From: Clostridia bacterium
GTDB taxonomy: Bacteria; Bacillota; Clostridia; Oscillospirales; CAG-382
Reading direction: 5' to 3'
NCBI GenBank assembly: GCA_017549365.1
Contig: JAFYUZ010000016.1
Location: 20,055-84,054, forward strand
DNA length: 64,000 bases
The position numbers and the translations under genes were made by a program. The notes under the pieces are model-generated. The model was not told the origin of the DNA and did no database searches. It was given only the letters and a program-made list of their open reading frames with translations. Position 1 is the first letter of the stretch; the number at the start of each line of letters is the position of its first letter. Positions 18,074 through 27,123 of this stretch are shown piece by piece.

Positions 18074-19279
18074 TTACTGATTGTCGGGAAAAACGATGCA
18101 ATCCGATATGTTTTCCCAAAAACCGCAGGCATAAACCTTGATGACGGGCATAAAATCGTACGCCCAATCAAACTCCGCGCTTACGGTATCTGCTTGTTTA
18201 TAGAACATAAAATCGGAATATATGTTTTTTTGCCCCATGGCCACGCCGTTTTGGTCAAAAAAGCGGATGTCGTATTCTTTCACCCGTTCGCCCTCGGAAA
18301 AAGCTCTGGGGAATGAAATTTTTAACTTTCGGTCACAAATTTGTGCCGTCACGCGGGCTTGCTTGTCAAAATACGGCGGTGTGGCATCAAGCGCTCTTCT
18401 TGAGGTGTACTTGTGCTTTGATTTGTCGTGGCAATCGGATATAAAAGCGTCGTTTTCAAAGAAATTTCCGCTTATGGCATCGACGCCGCGAATACGGACG
18501 TTTCCGCTGTCGTCTGCTTCGACAACTCTGAAATGGGCACATCCTCTGCCGAGCCGTCTGTTTTCTATATGAAAATCAGACCATCCGCCCGAGCAGATAT
18601 AAGACATTGAGCCAGTGCCTATGGTGGTGATGTTTTTCTGGTTTATCTCGCGCGGGTCGTTTACGGGATTGTGGCTGTGCCCCGAAAAGTCAATGACCTG
18701 GGGATATTCGGAAAGTATAGGATAAACGTCGGTGTTTCCGCCCACTCCGCCGAGTATCGTTTCGGGGATTCCCGGGTGGCGGAAAACGAATATCGGCTTG
18801 TTTTTTGTGTCGGCACGCGCTTTTTCAAGCTCTTTTTTCAAAAAAGCCCTTTTTTCATCGTTGAACGAATCATCCCACGGCCCTTTGTCGCGGATGGTGG
18901 AGAGCGAAATGAAGTGGTAGCCTTTGATAATCTCGTGCCTGTCGGGAGCCATGTTGAATATTTCTTTGAAGTCAGAAAGAGCTTTGTTATAGTCGGGCAT
19001 ATAGTGAAGCTCGTGGTTGGCAAGGGTTATTGCCACAAGAGTTTCGCTTTTCACGTATGCTTTGCAATCGTCGCAGAACATCTGCATTTCTTCGGTGGTT
19101 CCGCGTTCGGTGAAATCGCCCACTACGTAGAGCGCATCGAGAAAAGGATAGCTTTCGGATTTTGAATATTTGTACAAAGCTTCCATCGCTTTTGCAAAGC
19201 GTTCTCTGTATTCGGGGTTGTCCTTTGAATAATGAAAGTCACTCATTACCGCAAAGCGTAGAGTTGGGGTAAAATTCAT
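18074..19279 (-). CDS. Calcineurin-like metallophosphoesterase
   Basis: 401 residues from the ATG at 19279, chosen because GAGGAT lies 8 nt upstream; the frame continues 20 codons further upstream but reaches into the promoter. Metal-binding motifs appear in order: RFAVMSDFHYS (Asp, His), VVGDFTERG (GD), ITLANHELH (GNHE-like, with Ala for Gly), FRHPGIP and DFSGHSHNPV (GHxH). A beta-rich C-terminal domain of about 100 residues follows. No signal peptide, so probably cytoplasmic. The substrate is unknown: phosphodiester or phosphomonoester. It sits near carbohydrate enzymes. Confidence 0.82.
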   Translation of the reverse strand: MNFTPTLRFAVMSDFHYSKDNPEYRERFAKAMEALYKYSKSESYPFLDALYVVGDFTERGTTEEMQMFCDDCKAYVKSETLVAITLANHELHYMPDYNKALSDFKEIFNMAPDRHEIIKGYHFISLSTIRDKGPWDDSFNDEKRAFLKKELEKARADTKNKPIFVFRHPGIPETILGGVGGNTDVYPILSEYPQVIDFSGHSHNPVNDPREINQKNITTIGTGSMSYICSGGWSDFHIENRRLGRGCAHFRVVEADDSGNVRIRGVDAISGNFFENDAFISDCHDKSKHKYTSRRALDATPPYFDKQARVTAQICDRKLKISFPRAFSEGERVKEYDIRFFDQNGVAMGQKNIYSDFMFYKQADTVSAEFDWAYDFMPVIKVYACGFWENISDCIVFPDNQ

Positions 19280-19327
19280 TCTTATGATCCTCGAAAACCG
19301 TTTGAATTTGTTGCACAATACAAAAAT

Positions 19328-19356
19328 ATTATACCACATTTATGCTATTTTGTAAA
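19328..19356 (-). promoter_or_regulatory. Promoter of the metallophosphoesterase-sstT unit
   Basis: On the minus strand, TTTACA (19356-19351), 17-bp spacer, TATAAT (19333-19328), 48 nt before the ATG at 19279. Confidence 0.7.
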
Positions 19357-19384
19357 GCTTAAATTGGTAAATAACCGACAACAA

Positions 19385-21118
19385 TTACCGTTTGTCTAAG
19401 TTTTTGCAGTTTGTAGCCGAAATTTTCGGTTCATTAGTTTCAAAACCTATAAATTCGTTGTTCTTCAGCACAACGTCAGAGCAGAAGGATAAAACGAACA
19501 GATCTTCGTTTTTTCGGCCGAAGGCGGGATCTTTGTGGATGCGATTTTCGGAGAAAACAAGGTTTTGGCACGAAAAACCGTACAAAGCCGCTTTTTGGGA
19601 CAGGTCGAAAACGTTTCTTGTGATGCTGATGTTTTTGTGGTACGGTTTTGAAAGCTCGGGCTTTGGTACCACAGGACAGATACTTATAACCCCTTCGCAA
19701 AACTCATATTCCGACGAATTGCACTTTGATGTGAAAATATTGTCGCATATGAGAACATCTCGGCATTCGCCCGATTCAAACCAATAGTTTGAGTCGCCTG
19801 CCACAAGTATGGCGGAACCGGACGATTCAAAATAGTTGTTGCGTATAACCACTTTTTTGGGGGTGGATACGAGTATTCCGCGGGCGCGGCAGCTACCGAA
19901 GCGATTTTTTTCACACAAAAATTCGGCAGTGTTCGTCAGATTGTCAAGGGCAAGACTTTCGCCGCGGCGGGCAAGAGCAAGTATTTCATTGGGGAGGGGT
20001 GACGAAAATTTCAGAAGAAATGTATTGTCGTCCTCAAGGGTGTACGAGAGAGCCTGCGCCGTACCGATGCGGTTCATGGCACCGCGCTCGATAAAGGCGA
20101 TCTCGTCGCCGTATTCTGCCCAATACTTAAATCCGCACGCTTGCGGATGGCGATAGTTACAGCGCAGTGTGTATTCATCCACCACTTCGTTACTCGTTAC
20201 GCAACAACCGTGGATGTTTATCGGATCGTCCATCAATGCATGAAAGGAGCAACCGGATACCGTTACCTTGCCCGAGCAGCAGGTGATATGCATTCCGTCA
20301 TCGCGGCCGCTCGAAACGTGCCTGCCGGAGCTTGTATCCGGCAGAAAGTTTACGCCGCGAAAGGAGATATCTCGACAGAACTGCGCCAGGCATCCCAGGC
20401 CGCCGCACGAATGAAAGGTTATGTTTTCTACCACAGTATTTGTGCTTTTTTCGGCAAAAACGCCGGCATGGATGCGCGAGTTATGGCGGATGTTAAGAAG
20501 ATCGCCAACCCGTATGCCGCAGGGATAATTCGTTTCAAATCTGTAAAGATCTTTTTCAATCTCATGCACTTTTGTGACAAAAAAATCCCCAGTGGAACGC
20601 CTGACGCACATGTTCTCGTCAAAGGCAATGAGTCCGCGGTTTGCCCGATACCATTCGTCGGCACCTGTGTCAAATTCCAGAACGCCGTCGCAAAATCTGT
20701 GGGGGAAAACCCTGCCGTCGATACAAACGTCAAGATATCGGTCGGCGCAGGCAGAAACCTTTCCTTCTGCCACAAGCGGCTTTTTCCAATTTACGGTAAA
20801 ATCGCAAAGAGTAATGTTTTCACACTCGTCGATTGTGAATACCTGCATCTGCCCTTCAAGAAAAAGGCGAGCACCGTTGCCGCGAAGAATGCAGTTTTTC
20901 ATTTTCTTCATACACACCGCAAGAACGCGCCACGGCACGATATCGGAATTTGACAGGCGATAATCGAAACGCATTTCTTCATGAGGGGAAAAATAATAAT
21001 CGGCATTTTCAAAAACAAATTCGGTGTCGTATGGATTTTCCTTGAAAAGCTTATAAAGGGCAAGGGTTATATCCGTGCCCGGCAGTATGCCGACGTCTGA
21101 AAGATAAATCTTTTTCAT
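19385..21118 (-). CDS. Right-handed beta-helix protein, probable GH110-like alpha-galactosidase
   Basis: 577 residues, no signal peptide. Successive short strands with Asn/Gly turns (residues ~200-330 and ~430-570) form a parallel beta-helix. The segments SSGRDDGMHITCCSG and SFHALMDDPINIHG carry paired acidic residues in the positions expected for GH110 alpha-1,3-galactosidases, and NCILRGNGARLFLEGQMQV near the N-terminus also fits. The family assignment is by eye; a generic pectin-lyase-fold enzyme is the alternative. It begins 15 nt after the GpsA-like gene, so the two are probably cotranscribed. Being cytoplasmic, it likely acts on imported oligosaccharides. Confidence 0.6.
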   Translation of the reverse strand: MKKIYLSDVGILPGTDITLALYKLFKENPYDTEFVFENADYYFSPHEEMRFDYRLSNSDIVPWRVLAVCMKKMKNCILRGNGARLFLEGQMQVFTIDECENITLCDFTVNWKKPLVAEGKVSACADRYLDVCIDGRVFPHRFCDGVLEFDTGADEWYRANRGLIAFDENMCVRRSTGDFFVTKVHEIEKDLYRFETNYPCGIRVGDLLNIRHNSRIHAGVFAEKSTNTVVENITFHSCGGLGCLAQFCRDISFRGVNFLPDTSSGRHVSSGRDDGMHITCCSGKVTVSGCSFHALMDDPINIHGCCVTSNEVVDEYTLRCNYRHPQACGFKYWAEYGDEIAFIERGAMNRIGTAQALSYTLEDDNTFLLKFSSPLPNEILALARRGESLALDNLTNTAEFLCEKNRFGSCRARGILVSTPKKVVIRNNYFESSGSAILVAGDSNYWFESGECRDVLICDNIFTSKCNSSEYEFCEGVISICPVVPKPELSKPYHKNISITRNVFDLSQKAALYGFSCQNLVFSENRIHKDPAFGRKNEDLFVLSFCSDVVLKNNEFIGFETNEPKISATNCKNLDKR

Positions 21119-21133
21119 ATTCGCTCCGGTTTT

Positions 21134-22180
21134 TTATTTTTCGGTGTAGGTGAAGCTTTCCCACGGGATATTTACGGGTTTCTTTTCGCCGATTATCTCG
21201 TCGATGTGCAGAAGAAGGGGAAAATCTTCTGCGCAAAGTATGCCGTCTGCAATATTCTTCTTTACGGCGCGTGCCACTCTTTCGGCAACAACGAGCGATT
21301 CAAGAGTGACACCGTTAAGCTGCGCCTTTGCCTCGTCAATGTCAAGCCCCTTGCCGAGAAGAATACCCACGAGTCGGGTTCTTCCGCCGTAAACCGTGAC
21401 GTAAAGATCGCCCATTCCCACGCAAAGGTTGTTGAGCGAAAGGGCGTTTTGAAAATCGAGAAGGCGGTACATTTCCTTTGATGCCTGGCCAAAGACCGCC
21501 GCCTGAGAATTGAAATGCAGGGTGTCGTCTCCGAAATTTTTCTGATTGAGTCCTATGGTGAGAGCAATGCCGAGGGCATAGCCGTTTTTCAGCGCCACGG
21601 CAGATTCGATGCCCGTGACATCGGTGGTGATGCTGATGTGATAATAATCTGTCTGCATTATCTTGCGAAGTTTTTCAAGAATTTTGATATCCTTGCCGCA
21701 GAACGAAACCTCGGTCTGATCGTGCGCCACAAGCTCATAACTTGTGCAAGGACCGCCGATGGCGTTGAGCGAAAGTTTTTTGCCTATCGAGTCAAGCTTT
21801 TTTTGCCAAAGGTCGGGATATGTCAAAAGCTTGCCGTCGGGAGTATCAAAAAGTCCTTTTGTTACCGTGAGAACAGGCAGATTTTCGGGGATTACGGGGA
21901 GAATCTCGTCTGCAAACCAGTTTACGCCAAAACTGCTGACACCGCCGATAACAAGATCTGCTCCGTCAAGAGCAGACGAAAGCTCTTCGATCTGATAAAA
22001 AACAACGCCGTCGGGAAAATCTTTTTCAAATTTGGGATGTCTGTTGTATTTTTTGCAATTTTCTATTATTTCGCGGTCGAGATGTGTGCCGACAAGTCTT
22101 ACTTCGTTTCCGTTTTCACGGGCGGGAAAAGCAAGAGCGCTACCCATCATGCCCGATCCCACTATCGTTACTATTGCCAT
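21134..22180 (-). CDS. NAD(P)-dependent glycerol-3-phosphate dehydrogenase-like protein
   Basis: 348 residues. VTIVGSGMMGSALAFPAREN is the Rossmann nucleotide site. AIGGPCTSYEL, VALKNGYALGIALTIGLNQ (the catalytic Lys lies before Asn) and VGMGDLYVTVYGGRTR correspond to GpsA motifs, but each diverges from the consensus. It is therefore probably a paralogue acting on another substrate rather than the main GpsA of phospholipid synthesis. It is first in a unit with the GH110-like enzyme and has its own promoter. Ribosome site AAAGGAGC. Confidence 0.72.
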   Translation of the reverse strand: MAIVTIVGSGMMGSALAFPARENGNEVRLVGTHLDREIIENCKKYNRHPKFEKDFPDGVVFYQIEELSSALDGADLVIGGVSSFGVNWFADEILPVIPENLPVLTVTKGLFDTPDGKLLTYPDLWQKKLDSIGKKLSLNAIGGPCTSYELVAHDQTEVSFCGKDIKILEKLRKIMQTDYYHISITTDVTGIESAVALKNGYALGIALTIGLNQKNFGDDTLHFNSQAAVFGQASKEMYRLLDFQNALSLNNLCVGMGDLYVTVYGGRTRLVGILLGKGLDIDEAKAQLNGVTLESLVVAERVARAVKKNIADGILCAEDFPLLLHIDEIIGEKKPVNIPWESFTYTEK

Positions 22181-22213
22181 TGTTTTGCTCCTTTGGAAAA
22201 TTCATTTTTAATA

Positions 22214-22242
22214 ATTATACGGTATACAATGCCACAAGTCAA
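22214..22242 (-). promoter_or_regulatory. Promoter of the GpsA-like/GH110-like unit
   Basis: Minus-strand TTGACT (22242-22237), 17-bp spacer, TATAAT (22219-22214), 34 nt before the ATG. Confidence 0.75.
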
Positions 22243-22280
22243 GGGCAAATCCCCGCGTGCTCTTGCGCACAGGCAGATAC

Positions 22281-22316
22281 AAAAAGGGCCGTGAAGATGC
22301 TTCACAGCCTTTTTTC
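22281..22316 (-). terminator. Terminator after the TIM-barrel gene
   Basis: Minus strand: AAAGGCTGTGAAG, loop CAT, CTTCACGGCCCTTTTT, located 8 nt after the stop codon at 22324. It separates two minus-strand units. Confidence 0.8.
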
Positions 22317-22323
22317 AAAATAG

Positions 22324-23169
22324 TCAGACAGTGTAATCAAAGCTTCTCATAAGCTTACTGTATACAACGAGAAGGTCGTTTCTGATAGCTTCGGGAATGC
22401 CGTGGCTGATGCTTGTTTCACTGGAAATGCAACCGTCAAACCCAATGTCGCAAAGTCCCTGTTTAAAGCTCTTCCAGTTGATCTTGCCGTAATAGGGGGG
22501 CAGATGCTGGTCGCGTTCACCGTTGTTGTCGTGGATGTGCAGAACTTTGAGAAGATTTCCGCACAGTCTTACCATTTCTCCGCTGTCGTCACCTGAAACA
22601 CAGCAATGACCGGTGTCAAGGCAGATGAAGAAATTGTCGTAGTTAAGCTCTTTTACAAAATCAACGATGGCGGGGATCCCTGCAAGCTTGTGTCTTTTTG
22701 TGGGCATATTTTCGATGCAGATATTTACGTTGTAATCCTTTGCATATTCGCAAAGAGCGCTGAAAAATCTTCTGTTTTCTTCGCGGGCAAAGGCGGGGTC
22801 AGTCTCTTCGCCCCAAGCATAGGGCATTTGGGGATGTACCACGAGGTTTCTGCCGTCGCCGAGGATGTCGGTGGCTCTGACACAGCGCTTCAACCATTCG
22901 AGATTGCGGTCGGTGTCTCGCCAATCGTCGCCTGCGGGCCAGGTGCCGTGCACCTGCGAGAAGGTGATGCCTGCTTTGTTTGCCTTTTCTTTGATGGGAA
23001 GAAGAGCCGCTTTAAGCTCGTCGTCGTTCATCGAGTAGTAGGGGTGGTCGGGGCGGGATATTCCGCCAAAATCCGCACAGGTAAATCCGTGGGAAGCCAT
23101 TTTTTCATAATCTGCGTCTGTTGTGCCGGGGGCATAATATGCGCTGTCGCACATTCCTATATTAAGCAT
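22324..23169 (-). CDS. Sugar phosphate isomerase/epimerase-like TIM-barrel protein
   Basis: 281 residues of the AP endonuclease 2/xylose isomerase-like superfamily. Visible metal-site segments are FSQVHGTWP (His), NICIENMP (Glu), FICLDTGHC (Asp, His), KVLHIHDNNGERDQHLPPYYG (His, Asp) and CISSETS (Glu). Family members isomerise or epimerise sugars or inositols, or act as lyases; the substrate cannot be told from sequence. It follows the VOC gene by 12 nt and is cotranscribed with it. Confidence 0.82.
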   Translation of the reverse strand: MLNIGMCDSAYYAPGTTDADYEKMASHGFTCADFGGISRPDHPYYSMNDDELKAALLPIKEKANKAGITFSQVHGTWPAGDDWRDTDRNLEWLKRCVRATDILGDGRNLVVHPQMPYAWGEETDPAFAREENRRFFSALCEYAKDYNVNICIENMPTKRHKLAGIPAIVDFVKELNYDNFFICLDTGHCCVSGDDSGEMVRLCGNLLKVLHIHDNNGERDQHLPPYYGKINWKSFKQGLCDIGFDGCISSETSISHGIPEAIRNDLLVVYSKLMRSFDYTV

Positions 23170-23181
23170 TTTTGTCTCCTT

Positions 23182-23586
23182 TCAGACCTGTTTGAAAAAT
23201 TCGAGCTGTTCGCCCGAAGGACCGAGAACGAAAGCGATGCGGATCGCTATCTTTTCGGGGTAAGAATCGAGCGGAACGGTTTTGGGTTCCTTGAAAGGTG
23301 TGGCGCCTGCCTTAAGGGCGATTTCGTATGCCGCGTCAACATCGTCACAGCACATGGCAAAGTGCATATATTTTCCCTCTGCCTGATATTCGTCCGAGCC
23401 ACCTGCAAAAAGCTCGAGTCTTCCGCCGTCGCCAAGGTCGAACATCAAAACGCTTTTCTCGCCCTCGCCCCATCCGACTATTTCCTTAAGACCGAGAGCT
23501 TTGTAAAATTCCTTTGACTTTTCAAAATCGTTTGCTTTGAGGGCGATGTGGTGAAAACCGAGCCCTTTTATGATATCGTTTGCCAT
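23182..23586 (-). CDS. VOC family (glyoxalase/dioxygenase-like) protein
   Basis: 134 residues from ATG 23586, chosen because GGAGG lies 8 nt upstream; an earlier ATG at 23601 would overlap that ribosome site. GLGFHHIALKANDFEKSKEF at the start, KYMHFAMCCDDVDAAYEIAL in the middle and GPSGEQLEFFKQV at the end are the beta-alpha-beta-beta-beta repeats of the vicinal oxygen chelate fold, with His and Glu metal ligands. The reaction is unknown: isomerase, epimerase or lyase. Pairing with a sugar-isomerase-like TIM barrel suggests a role in modified-sugar catabolism. Confidence 0.8.
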   Translation of the reverse strand: MANDIIKGLGFHHIALKANDFEKSKEFYKALGLKEIVGWGEGEKSVLMFDLGDGGRLELFAGGSDEYQAEGKYMHFAMCCDDVDAAYEIALKAGATPFKEPKTVPLDSYPEKIAIRIAFVLGPSGEQLEFFKQV

Positions 23587-23615
23587 AGCAAAAACCTCCA
23601 TTGATTATTATTTAC

Positions 23616-23644
23616 ATTATATACTTAAAAACCCCTTTTTTCAA
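23616..23644 (-). promoter_or_regulatory. Promoter of the VOC/TIM-barrel unit
   Basis: Minus-strand TTGAAA (23644-23639), 17-bp spacer, TATAAT (23621-23616). A plus-strand TATAAT (23658-23663) lies close by for the divergent metallo-hydrolase gene, so the two promoters are nearly face to face. Confidence 0.65.
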
Positions 23645-23696
23645 GGCTTTTTTTGAGTATAATAATAATTAATACAAAAACAAAAGGAGATTATAG

Positions 23697-24476
23697 ATGA
23701 AATTTCATATGTATGGCACCTGCGCCGGAACAGAGCCTTTGCGCGGATGGCGCCACCTTTCTTTTTCGATAGAGCGAAACGGACTTCAGTATTTTTTTGA
23801 TGCCGGCGAAAGCTGTGCCTACAACGCATATATAAACGGCATTGACGTTGCAAAAACCAGAAGAGTGGTTATTTCCCACACACACATGGACCACGTGGGC
23901 GGGCTTGCAAATCTTCTTTGGTACATAAGAAAGCTCGACTGGCACAAATACAGCGAACCCTGTCCGCACATTGACGTTCACATTCCAAATCTCGAAACCT
24001 ACGAAGGTATCATGAAGATACTTAAAAACACCGAGGGCAATTTTGTCTGCAATTTTGAGATCGAGCCGCATCAGGTGTATGACGGACTTGTTTTCGAGGA
24101 CGAAAACCTTCGCGTTACTGCTTTTCACAACACTCATCTGCCCCATGCCGACGGGGAGGATTGGAGATCGTTCGGCTATCTTATCGAGGGGGACGGCAAG
24201 AAGGTGTTTTTCACAGGGGATTACGGCAAGGTTTCGGATTTTGCCGAAATTCTCAAAGAAAACGAGATAGATCTGCTGCTTATTGAAACGGGACATCATT
24301 CGAGCGAAAAGACGGCAAATACATTGAAAGAAGCGGGAGTTTGCCCGAAGATGCTCGGATATATCCACAACGGCGAGGATGTTCGAAACAATCCCGAAAA
24401 CGCCATCCGTGTTACCGAAGAGATCCTTGGCACAAAGGTGGTTGTTTTCACCGACAACATGGATTTTGAACTGTAA
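23697..24476 (+). CDS. MBL-fold metallo-hydrolase
   Basis: 259 residues. VVISHTHMDHVGGLANLLWY is the HxHxDH zinc motif. Later ligands appear in AFHNTHLPHADG, FFTGDYGK (Asp) and GYIHNGEDV (His). The overall arrangement resembles the RNase Z-like branch, but no exosite arm is evident, so the substrate may be a phosphodiester or ester. AAAGGAGA precedes the ATG. It is monocistronic, ending at a hairpin inside the MITE-like element downstream. Confidence 0.82.
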   Translation: MKFHMYGTCAGTEPLRGWRHLSFSIERNGLQYFFDAGESCAYNAYINGIDVAKTRRVVISHTHMDHVGGLANLLWYIRKLDWHKYSEPCPHIDVHIPNLETYEGIMKILKNTEGNFVCNFEIEPHQVYDGLVFEDENLRVTAFHNTHLPHADGEDWRSFGYLIEGDGKKVFFTGDYGKVSDFAEILKENEIDLLLIETGHHSSEKTANTLKEAGVCPKMLGYIHNGEDVRNNPENAIRVTEEILGTKVVVFTDNMDFEL

Positions 24477-24495
24477 AAAAGAGTAAGTCAAAAAG

Positions 24496-24863
24496 AAAGG
24501 GAACCCGACATGGTGCTTGCGGTAGAGCAGTATGAAATTGAAAATACCTACCGACAGGAAAAGGACGAGAAATTGCTGAAATTTCTCGTCCTTTTTTCTT
24601 GACAAGCACTGCTTCTGTGTCCACAGAAGCTATTTTGTCGATATGCCGTCGCTTTGCTCGGCTCGATATATTTGCCTTGCAGCAAATTCGATATGTTTTC
24701 GCTATGTTCAAACTCGATATGATATAAATCCGCGCTCACGCAGTGAGCATATCGAGTGCGACAGCGCATATCAAACGCGTTAGCGTATATCGAAAATCCG
24801 CATTAGCGGATTTATATCGATGCGTACCTGCTCTATGGCAGGTACGCTACGGGGTTCCCTTGT
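24496..24863. mobile_element. MITE-like non-coding element, hairpin-rich, with imperfect terminal inverted repeats
   Basis: The ends AAAGGGAACCC (24496-24506) and GGGTTCCCTTG (24852-24862) are inverted repeats that continue imperfectly to TAGAGCAG / CTGCTCTA. Between them lies a string of short perfect palindromes separated by GATAT or ATATCGATAT spacers: GCTTCTGTG/CACAGAAGC (24611-24630), ATTTGC/GCAAAT, GCTCAC/GTGAGC, ACGC/GCGT, AAATCCGC/GCGGATTT and GCGTACCTG/CAGGTACGC. No transposase is encoded. Such hairpin strings are seen in some Clostridia genomes, but their role is unclear. It fills the 394 bp between the metallo-hydrolase and ABC genes. Confidence 0.7.
24561..24597 (+). terminator. 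Terminator-like hairpin at the left end of the MITE-like element
   Basis: AAGGACGAGAAATT, loop GCTG, AATTTCTCGTCC followed by TTTTTTCTT. It can terminate the metallo-hydrolase transcript 85 nt after its stop. Confidence 0.75.
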
Positions 24864-24870
24864 TTTTTGT

Positions 24871-27087
24871 TTATTGCTGCTTCAAAAGCGCTTCTTGCTG
24901 GGCGGTGACAAGGTGGTAATAGATGCCCTTCTTGTCAATAAGCTCGCGGTGTGTGCCGAATTCCGCAAGTCTGCCGTGGTCAAGAACCACCAGCTTGTCG
25001 GCGTTGCGCAGGGTAGAAAGTCTGTGGGCGATGGCAAAGGTGGTGCGATTTTTGACGACCTTATTAATGGCGTCCTGAATAAGCTTTTCGGTTTCGGTGT
25101 CAAGAGCCGCTGTTGCCTCGTCAAGAATGAGTATGCGCGGATCGTGAATAAGTGCACGGGCAATGGCGATTCTCTGGCGTTCTCCGCCTGACAGAGAAAA
25201 TCCCTTTTCTCCGACCATGGTGTTGTAGCCCTCGGGGAGATTGAGGATAAATTCATGCGCGTTGGCAAGCTTTGCGGCGTTTATGATCTCTTCGTTTGTG
25301 GCATAGGGGTTGGCATAGCGGATGTTGTCGCGCACAGAGCCCGAGAAAAGGTGGGTCTCCTGCAACACAACGCCCATCTGCGAACGCAGAGCGTTTTGCG
25401 AAATATCCTTTATGTTTACGCCGTCAATTCTTATCTCGCCCGAGCTTACGTCATAAAGACGCATGATTAGGTTGATAAGAGTGGTTTTTCCACAGCCCGA
25501 ATGACCGACGATGCCGATCATTTCGCCCTGCTTGATCTCGATGTTGATGTTTTCAAGAACGGGGTTGTAGGAATCGTAGCCAAAGGTCACGTTTTTGATG
25601 CTGACGTCGCCTTCAATGCGGATATCGATGGGAAGTCCGATGTCGGAAACCTCGGGTTCTTCCTCGAGGATCTCAAAAATCTTGCTTAACGAGGTGGTGA
25701 AAAGCGAGATATTGTTGGGAATGGTGGTTATCTGCATCAGAGGCTCGTAGATGATCTGCGAGTAACTTGTGAACTGATTGAGGGTACCTACCTGCATGGT
25801 GCCGCCGAAAAGCAAAATGTTTCCGTAGAGGATTATGAGATAGTTACCAAAACCGATGACCCAACCGACGATGGGGAAGAAGGTATCGTAAAATTTAGAG
25901 TTGGATTCGTCCTGATTTGCCTGATTGTCGGTGCATTCGTTAAATTCGCCGACGGCGGCTTTTTCGTTGCCGTAGGATTTGACAACGCGCATACCGTCAA
26001 GAATGTCCTGAAGCTTGCGGTTTGTGCGCTGACCAAGCACCCATGCGCGCACGTTGCGGCGGCGCATCACTTTGCGGAAAAGGGTTATTGCCGTAACGGC
26101 TATCGGCACGGGTACAAGCACAAAAAGGCTCATAAAAGGATCCATCATCAAAAGAAGCACAAGGGCAAGAACAAACGAGAAGAGCTGGGCGAAATATGTG
26201 GGCAAGAGGTTTGTCATAAAGTTTTGCACCACGTTTACGTCGTTGTTTATTCTTCCCATAAGGTCGCCGGTGGATTTTTTCTGGATCGAGGACATCGAAA
26301 GAGTCTGGATCTTTTCAAAAAGCACAGTGCGCAGCATCTGGGTGAATTTGTTACCCGAGATGGAGGCAATTCTGTTGCGCACAACAACGGTGGCTCGGTG
26401 GAAAATGTCGAGCGTGACGATGCACAGGATTATTGTGATAAAGTGTACGAGAGTTTCGCTGTTTCCGATGTCAACAGACGGATTCTGGATGAAGTTGTTG
26501 ATGGCGATCTTTTGTATTACCGGCAGAATAAATCTGAAGGCAACCGAGATCATAACCGTGATAAGGGGCACGAGCATCATCAGACGCAGACCCTTGGTCA
26601 TTGCCCAAAGCTTTTTGTAAACCACCTTTTTGTCCTGACAGTAGGGGCAGAAATGGGTGTTTGAAATAAAAGGTCTGTTGCATTTGGGACAGAATTTTTC
26701 GGGTTCGCTGTTGGTTATGGGCTCGTTTGATGCGCGCTCTGCCAAAAGCTCGCACGCTTTTACCATAACGGTGTATCTGGGCATATGTCGCGCCGTGACA
26801 AAGCGGCAAAGCAGAGTTGTGTCGCCGTCCACCTTGGCATAAAAACCGCAGGAGCCATAGAGTATTTCTGTGGAAAAATCTGAGCATCTGGAAAGATCGA
26901 ACTTGTCATCGAGCTTTTCGCCGCGGATCTTATAGATATATTTGTCGGTAAAGACCATATATCCGTCGTTTATAAAGCTGTCGCCCTCGATGTTGAAGGG
27001 CAGACAGTACATAAGCTTTTCGTCGTTTGAGCGCGCCTTTTCAAAAACTTCTTTTTGCTTTTTCGGCAGCTCATATAAAAGTTTCAT
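24871..27087 (-). CDS. ABC exporter (fused membrane/ATPase) with PH-like and zinc-ribbon N-terminus
   Basis: 738 residues. Residues 1-130 form a soluble domain (GYMVFTDKYIYKIRGEKL, PH/GRAM-like by eye), then a zinc ribbon with FCPKCNRPFI and FCPYCQDKK, a six-helix type I exporter membrane domain (~170-460), and an ATPase with Walker A GIVGHSGCGKTTL, signature LSGGERQRIAIARAL, Walker B ILILDEATAALD and the switch His in IAHRLSTL. All ATPase motifs are intact. It is the third gene of a three-gene minus-strand operon with DUF1854 and a second exporter, so the two halves may form a heterodimer. The cargo is unknown. Confidence 0.88.
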   Translation of the reverse strand: MKLLYELPKKQKEVFEKARSNDEKLMYCLPFNIEGDSFINDGYMVFTDKYIYKIRGEKLDDKFDLSRCSDFSTEILYGSCGFYAKVDGDTTLLCRFVTARHMPRYTVMVKACELLAERASNEPITNSEPEKFCPKCNRPFISNTHFCPYCQDKKVVYKKLWAMTKGLRLMMLVPLITVMISVAFRFILPVIQKIAINNFIQNPSVDIGNSETLVHFITIILCIVTLDIFHRATVVVRNRIASISGNKFTQMLRTVLFEKIQTLSMSSIQKKSTGDLMGRINNDVNVVQNFMTNLLPTYFAQLFSFVLALVLLLMMDPFMSLFVLVPVPIAVTAITLFRKVMRRRNVRAWVLGQRTNRKLQDILDGMRVVKSYGNEKAAVGEFNECTDNQANQDESNSKFYDTFFPIVGWVIGFGNYLIILYGNILLFGGTMQVGTLNQFTSYSQIIYEPLMQITTIPNNISLFTTSLSKIFEILEEEPEVSDIGLPIDIRIEGDVSIKNVTFGYDSYNPVLENINIEIKQGEMIGIVGHSGCGKTTLINLIMRLYDVSSGEIRIDGVNIKDISQNALRSQMGVVLQETHLFSGSVRDNIRYANPYATNEEIINAAKLANAHEFILNLPEGYNTMVGEKGFSLSGGERQRIAIARALIHDPRILILDEATAALDTETEKLIQDAINKVVKNRTTFAIAHRLSTLRNADKLVVLDHGRLAEFGTHRELIDKKGIYYHLVTAQQEALLKQQ

Positions 27088-27123
27088 ACCGTCACCATGC
27101 CTTTCGGGTAGGTCTTTTTGTTA

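Noticed and set aside
24600..24850. CRISPR or tRNA cluster in the hairpin-rich region
   Set aside because: Palindromes differ from each other and no direct repeat-spacer pattern or cloverleaf is present; inverted ends fit a MITE-like element.
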